A stretch of DNA of 64,000 nt from Streptomyces sp. cf386. GTDB lineage: Bacteria; Actinomycetota; Actinomycetes; Streptomycetales; Streptomycetaceae. The stretch is from positions 434,001 through 498,000 of the forward strand of contig NZ_FNHV01000005.1 of NCBI RefSeq assembly GCF_900103585.1. The letters run 5' to 3'. The stretch's first letter is position 1, and each line of letters begins with the position of its first letter. Shown here piece by piece: positions 7,578-14,848 of the stretch. Under the pieces are notes generated by a model. That model saw only the letters and a program-made list of their open reading frames with translations. It searched no databases and was not told the origin of the DNA. Position numbers and translations under genes: made by a program.

Positions 7578-9002
7578 GTGATCCACCCGGAACCCACCCA
7601 TCGCATGCTCATCGGCGGCCGGCTCGTCGGTGCCGACGGCGACCTGCTGGACGTGCTGAATCCCGCCACCGAGGAGATCGTCGGCCGCGTCCCCGACGCC
7701 ACCGACGCCCAGTTGGATGCCGCCGTCTCGGCCGCCCAACGTGCCTTCGCCACCTGGCGCACCACGCCTGTGGACGAGCGCCGTGCCGTGCTGGCCGCCT
7801 GCGCGTCAGCGGTCCGCGAGCACGCCGAGGAACTGGCCGTCCTGCTCACCACCGAGCAGGGCAAGCCGCTGGCCGACGCGCGCGTCGAGGTCATGACCTT
7901 CGCCGACTGGCTCGACGCGCACGCCGCCATGGAGTACCCCGACGACGAGGTCACCGAGACCGAGACCCATCGCATCCGGGTGCGCCGCGTACCGCTCGGC
8001 GTCGTCGCCGGCATCGTGCCGTGGAACTACCCGGTCGTCCTGGCCGCCAAGAAGATCGGCCCGGCGCTGCTCGCCGGCAACACCATCGTGGTCAAGCCCT
8101 CGCCGTACACACCGCTCACCACGCTGCGCGTCGGCGAGTTGCTGGCCGACGTCGTACCCGCCGGGGTCATCAACGTCGTCAGCGGTGGCGACAGTCTCGG
8201 CCCGAGACTCACCGAGCATCCCGGCATCCGCAAGATCGCCTTCGTCGGCTCCACCGCGACCGGCCGCAAGGTCATGGCCTCCGCCGCCCGCACCCTCTCC
8301 CGCGTCACCCTGGAACTCGGCGGCAACGACGCCGCGATCGTGCTGCCCGACGTGGACGTGGACGAGGTCGCGCCGAGGGTCTTCTGGACGTGCTTCGCCA
8401 ACGGCGGCCAGCTCTGCATCGCCGCCAAACGGGTCTACGTCCACGAGGACGTCTACGACGCGTTCGCGCAGCGGTTCGCCGGGCTCGCACGGTCCGTCAA
8501 GGTCGGCAACGGTCTGGAGGACGGCGTCCAGCTGGGTCCGCTCCAGAACCGCGCGCAGTACGAGAAGGTCGTCGGCCTGATCAAGGAGACCGTGGGCTGC
8601 GGCGCCAAGCTGCTGGTCGAGGGCGCGATCCCGGACGGCCCCGGCTACTTCGTGCATCCGACCGTGGTGGACGACCCCGCCGACGACTCGGCGATCGTCA
8701 CCCAGGAGCCGTTCGGCCCGGTCGTCCCCCTGCTGCGGTTCCGGGACGTCGACGATGTCGTCCGCCGCGCCAACGACTCCGAGTACGGCCTCGCCGGCAC
8801 CGTCTGGAGCCGCGACGCCGCGGCGGCCGAGGAACTGGCCGCGCGGATCGAGGTCGGCACCGTCTGGATCAACCAGGAGGCGATACCGACCCCGGACCTG
8901 CCCTTCGGCGGCCACAAGGCCTCCGGACTGGGCGTCGAGAACGGCCTGGAAGGCGTGCTGGAGCACACCAACACCCAGGTGCTGTCCGTCCGTAAGGAAT
9001 GA
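7578..9002 (+). CDS. NAD(P)-dependent aldehyde dehydrogenase
   Basis: This is a full-length (474-residue) aldehyde dehydrogenase. The general base Glu246 lies in LELGGND and the catalytic Cys280 in GGQLCIAAKR; IVPWNYPVV and the late QEPFGPVVP and PFGGHKASG motifs complete the family signature. It resembles betaine-aldehyde and gamma-aminobutyraldehyde dehydrogenases, which oxidise small aldehydes to acids. GTG 7578 is preferred over GTG 7569 because AGGGAAG then sits about eight bases upstream. It follows the acyl reductase by 72 bp, in the same transcription unit. Having an aldehyde-forming pair and an aldehyde-oxidising enzyme together suggests they act on different groups, or that this one supplies an acid precursor. 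Confidence 0.88.
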   Translation: MIHPEPTHRMLIGGRLVGADGDLLDVLNPATEEIVGRVPDATDAQLDAAVSAAQRAFATWRTTPVDERRAVLAACASAVREHAEELAVLLTTEQGKPLADARVEVMTFADWLDAHAAMEYPDDEVTETETHRIRVRRVPLGVVAGIVPWNYPVVLAAKKIGPALLAGNTIVVKPSPYTPLTTLRVGELLADVVPAGVINVVSGGDSLGPRLTEHPGIRKIAFVGSTATGRKVMASAARTLSRVTLELGGNDAAIVLPDVDVDEVAPRVFWTCFANGGQLCIAAKRVYVHEDVYDAFAQRFAGLARSVKVGNGLEDGVQLGPLQNRAQYEKVVGLIKETVGCGAKLLVEGAIPDGPGYFVHPTVVDDPADDSAIVTQEPFGPVVPLLRFRDVDDVVRRANDSEYGLAGTVWSRDAAAAEELAARIEVGTVWINQEAIPTPDLPFGGHKASGLGVENGLEGVLEHTNTQVLSVRKE

Positions 9003-9060
9003 GCCCATGGACGGGTCCCGCGTTCAAGATCCACTGCCTGAGGCGCTTGGGAGGACCGCG

Positions 9061-10116
9061 ATGACGGCATACCCCTACGACCGCCCCGCGGGCGGGACCG
9101 TGTACGCACCCGCCGTGGGCGCACTGGGCATCCTGGGCACCGGCTCGTACCTCCCCGAACAGGTCGTCACCAACGAGACCGTGGCGGAGCGGGCCGGGGT
9201 CACCGCCGAGTGGATCGAGCGGAAGACCGGGGTCGTCGAGCGGCGGTACGCCGCCGACCACGAGGCGGCCTCCGACCTGGCGTCCGAGGCCGCGGCACGC
9301 GCCCTGGCCGACGCGGGGGCCGGGCCGGACGACGTGGCGTGGATCGTCGTGGCCACCTCCACCCCCGACCACCCCCAGCCGGCCACCGCCGCGTTCGTGC
9401 AGCACCGGCTGGGCGCCCGGCGCGCCGCCGCGTTCGACGTCAACGCCGTGTGTGCCGGGTTCGTCGCCGCGCTGCACACCGGGGCCCGGCTGCTGGCCGC
9501 GCCCGAGGCGGACGGTGGCCACAGACTGGCGCTGGTCGTCGGCACCGAGGTGTACTCGCGGATCCTCGACCCGGGCGACCGCAGGACGGCGCCGCTGTTC
9601 GGCGACGGCGCTGGCGCCGTGGTGGTCGGGCCGGTGCGCGAGGGCCGCGGCTTCGTCGGCACCGGGATGCGAACCGACGGACATCTGCACGACCTGATCG
9701 GTGTCCCCGCGGGCGGCAGCCGGGCGCCCGCATCGGAGAAGACCCTGGCCCAGGGCGACCACTTCTTCCGCATGCAAGGGCGTGCGGTACGGCAGTTCGT
9801 GGAGCGGGAGCTGCCGGAGGCGGTCGCTGGCACCCTCGACGCGTTCGGGGTGGCGGCCGGGGACGTGGCGCACTTCGTGCCGCACCAGGCCAACGGGGAG
9901 ATGCTGCGGTCGGTCGGCGGGCGGCTCGGACTGGACGCGGCCCGCACCCATCTGCCGGTGGACCGGCACGGCAACACCGGCGGCGCGTCCGTCCCGCTGG
10001 CACTGGACCACGCACGGCGCGGCCCCGACGGCCCGGCCGACGACGAGCTGGTGCTGCTCGCCGGGTTCGGCGGGGGCATGACGGTGGGGACGACGCTGCT
10101 GCGCTGGGGCCGCTGA
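9061..10116 (+). CDS. 3-oxoacyl-ACP synthase III (KASIII/FabH-like)
   Basis: The 351-residue enzyme has the thiolase-fold catalytic triad Cys131 (AVCAGF), His275 (VPHQAN) and Asn305 (GNTGGAS). The N-terminal GILGTGSYLPE and the C-terminal FGGGMTVG glycine loop are typical of FabH. KASIII enzymes condense an acyl-CoA starter with malonyl-ACP. In loci with a crotonyl-CoA carboxylase/reductase and a 3-hydroxyacyl dehydrogenase, such a protein often makes the beta-keto precursor of an unusual alkylmalonyl-CoA extender. GGGAGG precedes the ATG at good distance. It is last in the rightward unit and ends before a strong hairpin. A dedicated starter synthase is the alternative role. Confidence 0.9.
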   Translation: MTAYPYDRPAGGTVYAPAVGALGILGTGSYLPEQVVTNETVAERAGVTAEWIERKTGVVERRYAADHEAASDLASEAAARALADAGAGPDDVAWIVVATSTPDHPQPATAAFVQHRLGARRAAAFDVNAVCAGFVAALHTGARLLAAPEADGGHRLALVVGTEVYSRILDPGDRRTAPLFGDGAGAVVVGPVREGRGFVGTGMRTDGHLHDLIGVPAGGSRAPASEKTLAQGDHFFRMQGRAVRQFVERELPEAVAGTLDAFGVAAGDVAHFVPHQANGEMLRSVGGRLGLDAARTHLPVDRHGNTGGASVPLALDHARRGPDGPADDELVLLAGFGGGMTVGTTLLRWGR

Positions 10117-10162
10117 GCCCCGCGGCCCGGCCGCGCGCCTGGACGCCGAGCACCTCAGCCTG

Positions 10163-10189
10163 ATGGCCGCCCCGTTGCGGGGCGGCCAT
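10163..10189. terminator. Perfect 12-bp-arm hairpin between convergent operons
   Basis: ATGGCCGCCCCG and CGGGGCGGCCAT form a perfect stem with a three-base loop. It lies in the 116-bp interval between the convergent KASIII and 3-hydroxyacyl dehydrogenase genes, so it can terminate both transcripts. A short T-rich stretch (TTTG) follows on the plus strand. Confidence 0.8.
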
Positions 10190-10232
10190 TTGCAGGTCGT
10201 AGCGGTGTTCGGTCATTCCTGCCCGGAAATCG

Positions 10233-11960
10233 TCAACGGCCCGCGGTGCGGAAGCCCTTGCCGTTCTTGCGGCCCAGTGCGCCGCCGGCGACGAGGCCTT
10301 CCAGGAGGAGGGCCGGCTTCTGCTCCGGCTGGGCGAGTTGGTCGTACAGGCGGTGCTGAATGGCCAGCGCGACGTCCAGACCGATCGTGTCGAGGAGTGC
10401 GAAGGGGCCCATGGGGTAGCCGTAGCCGTTCTGGATGGCGGCATCCGTGGCGTCGATGTCGGTGCCGGGCCGTTGCAGCAGATCGACCGCCGCGCCGAGG
10501 TAGGGGAAGAGAAGGCAGTTGACTATGAAGCCGGCGCGGTCGGGGCAGGTGACGGTGGTCTTCCCCAGGCCGGCGGCGAAGGCCCGGGCGCCGTCGAACA
10601 CGTCGTCAGAGGTGGTTTCGGTGCGGACCAGTTCGACGAGTCGCAGTACGGGCGCCGGGTTGAAGAAGTGCATGCCGACGACATCGGCGGGCCGTCCGGT
10701 GGCTTCCGCGCAGACGGTCACGGACAGGCTGGACGTGGTGGTCGCCAGGATGGCCTCCGGTTTGGCCGTCGTGCCGAGCCGGGTGAAGAGGAGACGCTTG
10801 ACGTCGAGGTCTTCCGCCACCGCTTCGACGATCAGATCGCAGTCCGCGGCCGCTTCCACGTCCGTGGCAGGGGTGAGCAGCGGCAGCGCAGCGGCCTTCT
10901 GCTCGGGGGTGATCCTGCCGCGGCGGACAGCGCGGGTCAGGGACTCCGAGAGCGCCGCGAGGGCGGCTTCGGCCTTCTCCGGGCCGCGCGCCACCAGCAC
11001 GGTGGGATGACCTGCGGTCGCCGTCACCTCTGCGATACCGCGGGCCATGACGCCGGAGCCCAGGACGGCGACCGTACGCACCGGGCGGCGGACGGTGGGG
11101 TGGTCCACGGGACCGTCTGGGGTGTGCCGGCCCTCGCTGTCGTAGGTGTGGAAGCCCTCGCCGGTCTTGCGTCCCAGGCGGCCGGAGTCGACCAGGCGGG
11201 TCAGCATCGGGGCGGGGGTGAGGGAGGCGTCGCCCGTCCGCCGGTGCAGTCCCGTCAGGGTCGCGTGGGCCGTGTCCAGTCCGATGGTGTCCAGCAGTTG
11301 CAGCGGTCCGGTCGGCAGACCGCAGCCGAGTCGCATCGCCGTGTCGATGTCGTCGCGGGTGGAATGACCGGCGTCGAGAAAGGCCACGGACTGGTTCAGG
11401 TAGGCCATCACGAGTGCGGTGGCGTCCGCTGCCGGTCCGGCGCCGATCTCGACCCGTGTCAGGCCCAGTTCGGCGATCAGCGAGTCGACGGCGCTCGTGG
11501 TGGACGGGGAGGTCAGGGCGGTGGGTGCCGGCTCCACCGTGCCTCCGGGGCCGGGTGGGACGAGGAAGCGCAGCCCCGAGACCATCTCCGGTCGGCCGGA
11601 CGCGATGGCGAGGTGCGCGACGGAGAGGGCGGAGGTCGTCGTGAGTACCGGGGCCTGCGAGACCTCGCCGACACGGCGTAATACGTCCGTCTTGACGGCC
11701 AGGTCGTCGGATACGGCCTCGATCACCACGGTGGCGTCCGCGAGGGCGGCCACATCGTCCGTGAGGACGACTGACTCCGCCTCCCCCGCGGTAACCGCCT
11801 TGAGGCGGTCGCCGACCCGTGCGAGTGCGTCGAGGTCGGTGTCGACGGCCACGATGCGATGGCCTGCCTGGTGGGCCAGACGCAGGAATGCCTCGCCGAC
11901 CGTGCCGAGGCCGACGATGCCGGTGAGGGGGCGCGGATCGGTGGTCGGATCGGTCGTCAT
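10233..11960 (-). CDS. Tandem 3-hydroxyacyl-CoA dehydrogenase, N-terminal copy degenerate
   Basis: The 575-residue protein is two 3-hydroxyacyl-CoA dehydrogenase units in tandem. The second (from about residue 295) is intact: Rossmann loop GSGVMARG, catalytic His431 in GMHFFNPAP, and Glu443 in ELV. The first keeps a GLGTVG loop but has Arg131-Phe-Leu where GMHFFNP is expected, so its active-site histidine is gone and it is probably structural or inactive. Expected reaction: reduction of 3-ketoacyl-CoA to 3-hydroxyacyl-CoA, one step before dehydration and the crotonyl-CoA carboxylase/reductase. The ATG overlaps the ccr stop (ATGA), so translation is coupled. An enoyl-CoA hydratase gene is missing here and must come from elsewhere. 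Confidence 0.85.
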   Translation of the reverse strand: MTTDPTTDPRPLTGIVGLGTVGEAFLRLAHQAGHRIVAVDTDLDALARVGDRLKAVTAGEAESVVLTDDVAALADATVVIEAVSDDLAVKTDVLRRVGEVSQAPVLTTTSALSVAHLAIASGRPEMVSGLRFLVPPGPGGTVEPAPTALTSPSTTSAVDSLIAELGLTRVEIGAGPAADATALVMAYLNQSVAFLDAGHSTRDDIDTAMRLGCGLPTGPLQLLDTIGLDTAHATLTGLHRRTGDASLTPAPMLTRLVDSGRLGRKTGEGFHTYDSEGRHTPDGPVDHPTVRRPVRTVAVLGSGVMARGIAEVTATAGHPTVLVARGPEKAEAALAALSESLTRAVRRGRITPEQKAAALPLLTPATDVEAAADCDLIVEAVAEDLDVKRLLFTRLGTTAKPEAILATTTSSLSVTVCAEATGRPADVVGMHFFNPAPVLRLVELVRTETTSDDVFDGARAFAAGLGKTTVTCPDRAGFIVNCLLFPYLGAAVDLLQRPGTDIDATDAAIQNGYGYPMGPFALLDTIGLDVALAIQHRLYDQLAQPEQKPALLLEGLVAGGALGRKNGKGFRTAGR

Positions 11961-13312
11961 ATCGTTCCTCGCACCTTCTGCTCGCGGAAGCGATTGATGG
12001 CGTCGATGTGCTTGGCGCGCAGTTCGTGGTCGCGCACGCCGAGGCCCTCCTGCGGGGCCAGGCAGAGGATGCCGACCTTGCCCTGGTGGAGGTTGGCGTG
12101 GACCTCGTACGCCGCCTGCCCGGCCTGCTCCAGTGGGTAGACCTTCGACAGGGTCGGGTGAATTCTGCCCTTGGCGATGAGCCGGTTGGCTTCCCAGGCC
12201 TCGCGGTAGTTGGCGAAGTGCGAGCCGACGATGCGCTTCAGCGACATCCACAGGTAGCGGTTGTCGTACTCGTGCATGAATCCGGAAGTGGACGCGCAGG
12301 TGACGATGGTGCCGCCCTTGCGCGTGACGTAGACCGAGGCGCCGAACGTCTCCCGGCCCGGGTGCTCGAAGACGATGTCGACGTCCTCGCCGCCGGTGAG
12401 CTCCCGGATGTGCTTGCCGAACCGCTTCCACTCCTTGGGGTCCTGGGTGTTCTCGTCCTTCCAGAACCGGTAGCCCTCGGCGTTCCGGTCGATGACCGCT
12501 TCGGCTCCCAGGGAGTGGCAGATGGCCGCCTTTTGCGGCGACGACACCACACAGACGGGGTTCGCCCCGCCGGCGAGCGCCAGCTGGGTGGCGTACGAAC
12601 CGAGCCCGCCGCTCGCACCCCAGATCAGGACGTTGTCGCCCTGCTTCAGCTGCGCGCCGTTGCGGGAGACCAGCTGCCGGTAGGCCGTCGAGTTCACCAG
12701 CCCCGGAGCGGCGGACTCCTCCCAGGTGAGGTGCTCCGGCTTGGGCATCAGCTGGTTGGACTTCACCAGCGCCAGCTCGGCGAGGCCGCCGAAGTTGGTC
12801 TCGAAGCCCCAGATGCGCTGCTCAGGATCGAGCATCGTGTCGTCGTGGCCGTCGGGGCTCTCCAGCTCGACGGACAGACAGTGCGCGACGACCCGGTCGC
12901 CCGCGCGCCACCGGTTCACGCCGGGCCCGGTGCGCAACACCACTCCCGCCAGGTCGGATCCCAGCACGTGGTAGGGCTGGTCGTGACGCTTGGCCTGCTC
13001 ACTGAGGCGGCCGTAGCGCTCCAGGAAGCCGAAGGTCGGCAGGGGTTCGAAGATCGAGGACCACACCGTGTTGTAGTTGATCGCACTCGCCATCACGGCG
13101 ATCAGGGCCTCGCCGGGCCCGGGCTCCGGCGTCGGGACCTCCTGCACCAGCAGGGACTTGCGAGGGTCCTTCTCCTTCGAGTCCATGCCGTCGAACATCG
13201 AAGTGTCCTTCCGGCGCACCACGTTGCCCCGGTAGCACTCCGGCAGACGCAGAGCCGTCACGTCTCGCGATGTGACCTCCTCCGAGAGGAGAGCGCCGAT
13301 GATCTCATCCAT
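11957..13312 (-). CDS. ccr: Crotonyl-CoA carboxylase/reductase
   Basis: This is a 451-residue medium-chain dehydrogenase/reductase family enzyme. With ATG 13312 as residue 1 the numbering falls on that of characterised enzymes: Asn81 (INYNTVW), Phe170-Glu171 (WGFETNFGG) and His365 (GSHFANY), the residues reported to hold CO2, are all present. The NADPH loop GASGGLGS begins at 232. It should therefore be a true reductive carboxylase turning 2-enoyl-CoA plus CO2 into alkylmalonyl-CoA. An AGGGA element precedes this start; a longer frame to 13381 exists but would begin inside the duplicated regulatory module. Chain-length preference (C4 or longer) cannot be read with confidence. The adjacent dehydrogenase and KASIII suggest extender-unit supply rather than the ethylmalonyl-CoA pathway. 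Confidence 0.92.
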   Translation of the reverse strand: MDEIIGALLSEEVTSRDVTALRLPECYRGNVVRRKDTSMFDGMDSKEKDPRKSLLVQEVPTPEPGPGEALIAVMASAINYNTVWSSIFEPLPTFGFLERYGRLSEQAKRHDQPYHVLGSDLAGVVLRTGPGVNRWRAGDRVVAHCLSVELESPDGHDDTMLDPEQRIWGFETNFGGLAELALVKSNQLMPKPEHLTWEESAAPGLVNSTAYRQLVSRNGAQLKQGDNVLIWGASGGLGSYATQLALAGGANPVCVVSSPQKAAICHSLGAEAVIDRNAEGYRFWKDENTQDPKEWKRFGKHIRELTGGEDVDIVFEHPGRETFGASVYVTRKGGTIVTCASTSGFMHEYDNRYLWMSLKRIVGSHFANYREAWEANRLIAKGRIHPTLSKVYPLEQAGQAAYEVHANLHQGKVGILCLAPQEGLGVRDHELRAKHIDAINRFREQKVRGTI

Positions 13313-13337
13313 ATGCCATCCCTGCCGTCCTGGGATT

Positions 13338-13416
13338 GAGAACTTGCTACCGGGCCGCTTCCAGGAGATGACCTTGAACATTCACGCGTCATCCCTCCGT
13401 GCCGCAGAACGGCACG
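13338..13416 (-). promoter_or_regulatory. Duplicated 79-bp upstream module, copy B
   Basis: This is the counterpart of 1821-1899, placed 26 bp before the ccr start. Conserved blocks are the palindrome, a GGGATGAC tract, ATGTTCAAGGTCATCTCC and CCCGGTAGCAAGTTCTC (coding strand). Its distal end runs directly into the broken MFS gene, so the module appears to have been joined to that gene by recombination. It likely makes ccr-HAD respond to the same regulator as the ammonia-lyase unit. Confidence 0.6.
13399..13415. promoter_or_regulatory. Inverted repeat GTGCCG-N5-CGGCAC, candidate operator 3
   Basis: A perfect 6-bp-arm palindrome, identical to operator 1 except for one base in the spacer. It is 87 bp upstream of the ccr start, inside copy B of the module. 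Confidence 0.5.
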
Positions 13417-13795
13417 ACGATCGCCAGGGTGGTGGGCAGCACCGCGGCGGCGCCCAGCCGGGCGAAGGCCTGACCGACCCACACGACCTGGACCGACTGC
13501 GCGCACAGCGCGATCAGCGCACCAGGGCGCTAAAGGCCAGGCCCGCCTGGTAGACCCTCTTGCGGCCGTGGACGTCGCCGAAGACAGCGGCGGTCAGGAT
13601 GAGGGCGGCCATCGGCAGGACGAACGCGTCCTGCACCCAGGACAGTTGCGAGGTCGATGTGTCCAGCGCCCCCCTGGATCGCGGGCGGACTCACCGCGAC
13701 GGCAGTCACCGGCAGATAGGCGACGAAGACCCCCAGTCAGGCCATGGCGAGCGTGACCGCCCGCCTCTCCTTCGGCGCGTGCGCTCGCCCCGGGG
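13417..13795 (-). pseudogene. Broken DHA2-type MFS transporter remnant
   Basis: Joining frames on the minus strand gives a recognisable N-terminal piece of an EmrB/QacA-type drug transporter: two initial hydrophobic stretches, LSWVQDAFVLPMAALIL, GDVHGRKRVYQAG (the loop motif), then LGAAAVLPTTLAIV. The piece is broken by an in-frame TGA just after the first hydrophobic segment, by a frameshift near PAIQG, and by another after FSAL. Everything after TLAIV is missing, and the break coincides with the end of regulatory module copy B. No functional product is expected. It may be a lost resistance or export gene of the neighbouring locus. Confidence 0.7.
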
Positions 13796-13837
13796 TTCAT
13801 GGGCCGCCAACAGCCGGTCCCGCGTGACTGCCTCGAC

Positions 13838-14848
13838 TCAGTCGTCGAGGTAGTCACGCAATGCCTGTGCGCGGGACGGGTGGCGCAGCTTGCACATCGT
13901 TTTGGACTCGATCTGCCGGATTCGTTCGCGGGTGACGCCGTAGACCTTGCCGATCTCCTCCAAGGTCCGCGGTTGGCCGCCGAAGAGCCCGTAGCGCAGC
14001 GAGATGATCCCCGCCTCGCGTGCCGTCATCTGCGCCAGGAGGCTCCGCAGGGCCTGCTGGAGGAGGGCGAAGCCGACCATGTCCCAGGGCGAGGGGGTGT
14101 CGCTGTCCATGATGAGGTCGCCGAACTCGCCGTCCCCCTCGTCGGACAGCGCTACGTGCAGGGACACGGGCTCCTTGGTGTAGCCGTCCAGTTCGGCGAG
14201 TCGCTCGACGGGCACTTCCGCCTTCTCGGCCACCTGCTCGGGAGCGGGTTCGGCTCCCGTGTCGCGGAACAGCTCTCGGCGGACCCTTGCGACCCGGTTG
14301 ATGAGTTCGACGGTGTGCACCGGCACCCGGATGGTGCGGCTCTGGTCGGCCAGGGCGCGGGTGACGGCCTGTTTGATCCACCACGTGGCGTACGTGGAGA
14401 ACTTGAAGCCCTTGGCGTAGTCGAACTTCTCCACGGCCCTCATCAGACCCGTGTTGCCCTCCTGGACGAGATCCAGGAACGCCAGCCCGCGGCCTGTGTA
14501 CCGCTTGGCCACGGACACCACCAGGCGGAGGTTGGCCTCGATGAGGTGGGTCTTCGCCCGGTGGCCGTCCTCGGCCAGGACGCTCAGCTCCCAGCGGAAG
14601 TTCCGGTCCAGGTCGGTCCGTTCGTCGAGCAGCCGCTCGGCGTACAGTCCGGCTTCGATGCGCTGGGCGAGGTCCACCTCCTGCTCGGCGGTGAGCAGAC
14701 GGACCCGGGCGATGAGCCTGAGGTAGTCCTTCACCGGGTCGGTCGAGCCGCCGGGGGTGTGGAGAAGGGCGGTCGGCTCGTCGTCCTCCGGCAGCAGCGG
14801 TTCCGCGAGGTCGGCCGGCCGGGGATCGGTCTCCGTCAGGGGGCTCAT
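13838..14848 (-). CDS. RNA polymerase sigma factor, Hrd-type (sigma-70 group 1/2)
   Basis: The 336-residue sigma factor lacks a long N-terminal 1.1 extension. Region 1.2 (DPVKDYLRLI), region 2 with STYATWWIKQAVTRALADQ, region 3, and region 4.2 with TLEEIGKVYGVTRERIRQIE are all complete. These promoter-contacting parts are nearly those of the principal sigma HrdB, so it should read similar promoters, as HrdA, HrdC and HrdD do. Length suits these non-essential paralogues, but I cannot say which one. The ATG overlaps the upstream uvrA-like stop (ATGA), coupling a sigma factor to a DNA-repair protein. It is last in the unit. Confidence 0.9.
   Translation of the reverse strand: MSPLTETDPRPADLAEPLLPEDDEPTALLHTPGGSTDPVKDYLRLIARVRLLTAEQEVDLAQRIEAGLYAERLLDERTDLDRNFRWELSVLAEDGHRAKTHLIEANLRLVVSVAKRYTGRGLAFLDLVQEGNTGLMRAVEKFDYAKGFKFSTYATWWIKQAVTRALADQSRTIRVPVHTVELINRVARVRRELFRDTGAEPAPEQVAEKAEVPVERLAELDGYTKEPVSLHVALSDEGDGEFGDLIMDSDTPSPWDMVGFALLQQALRSLLAQMTAREAGIISLRYGLFGGQPRTLEEIGKVYGVTRERIRQIESKTMCKLRHPSRAQALRDYLDD

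Noticed and set aside
13417..13837. Insertion sequence or attachment site at the cluster border
   Set aside because: No transposase, terminal inverted repeats, target duplication or tRNA; only a broken MFS gene is visible.
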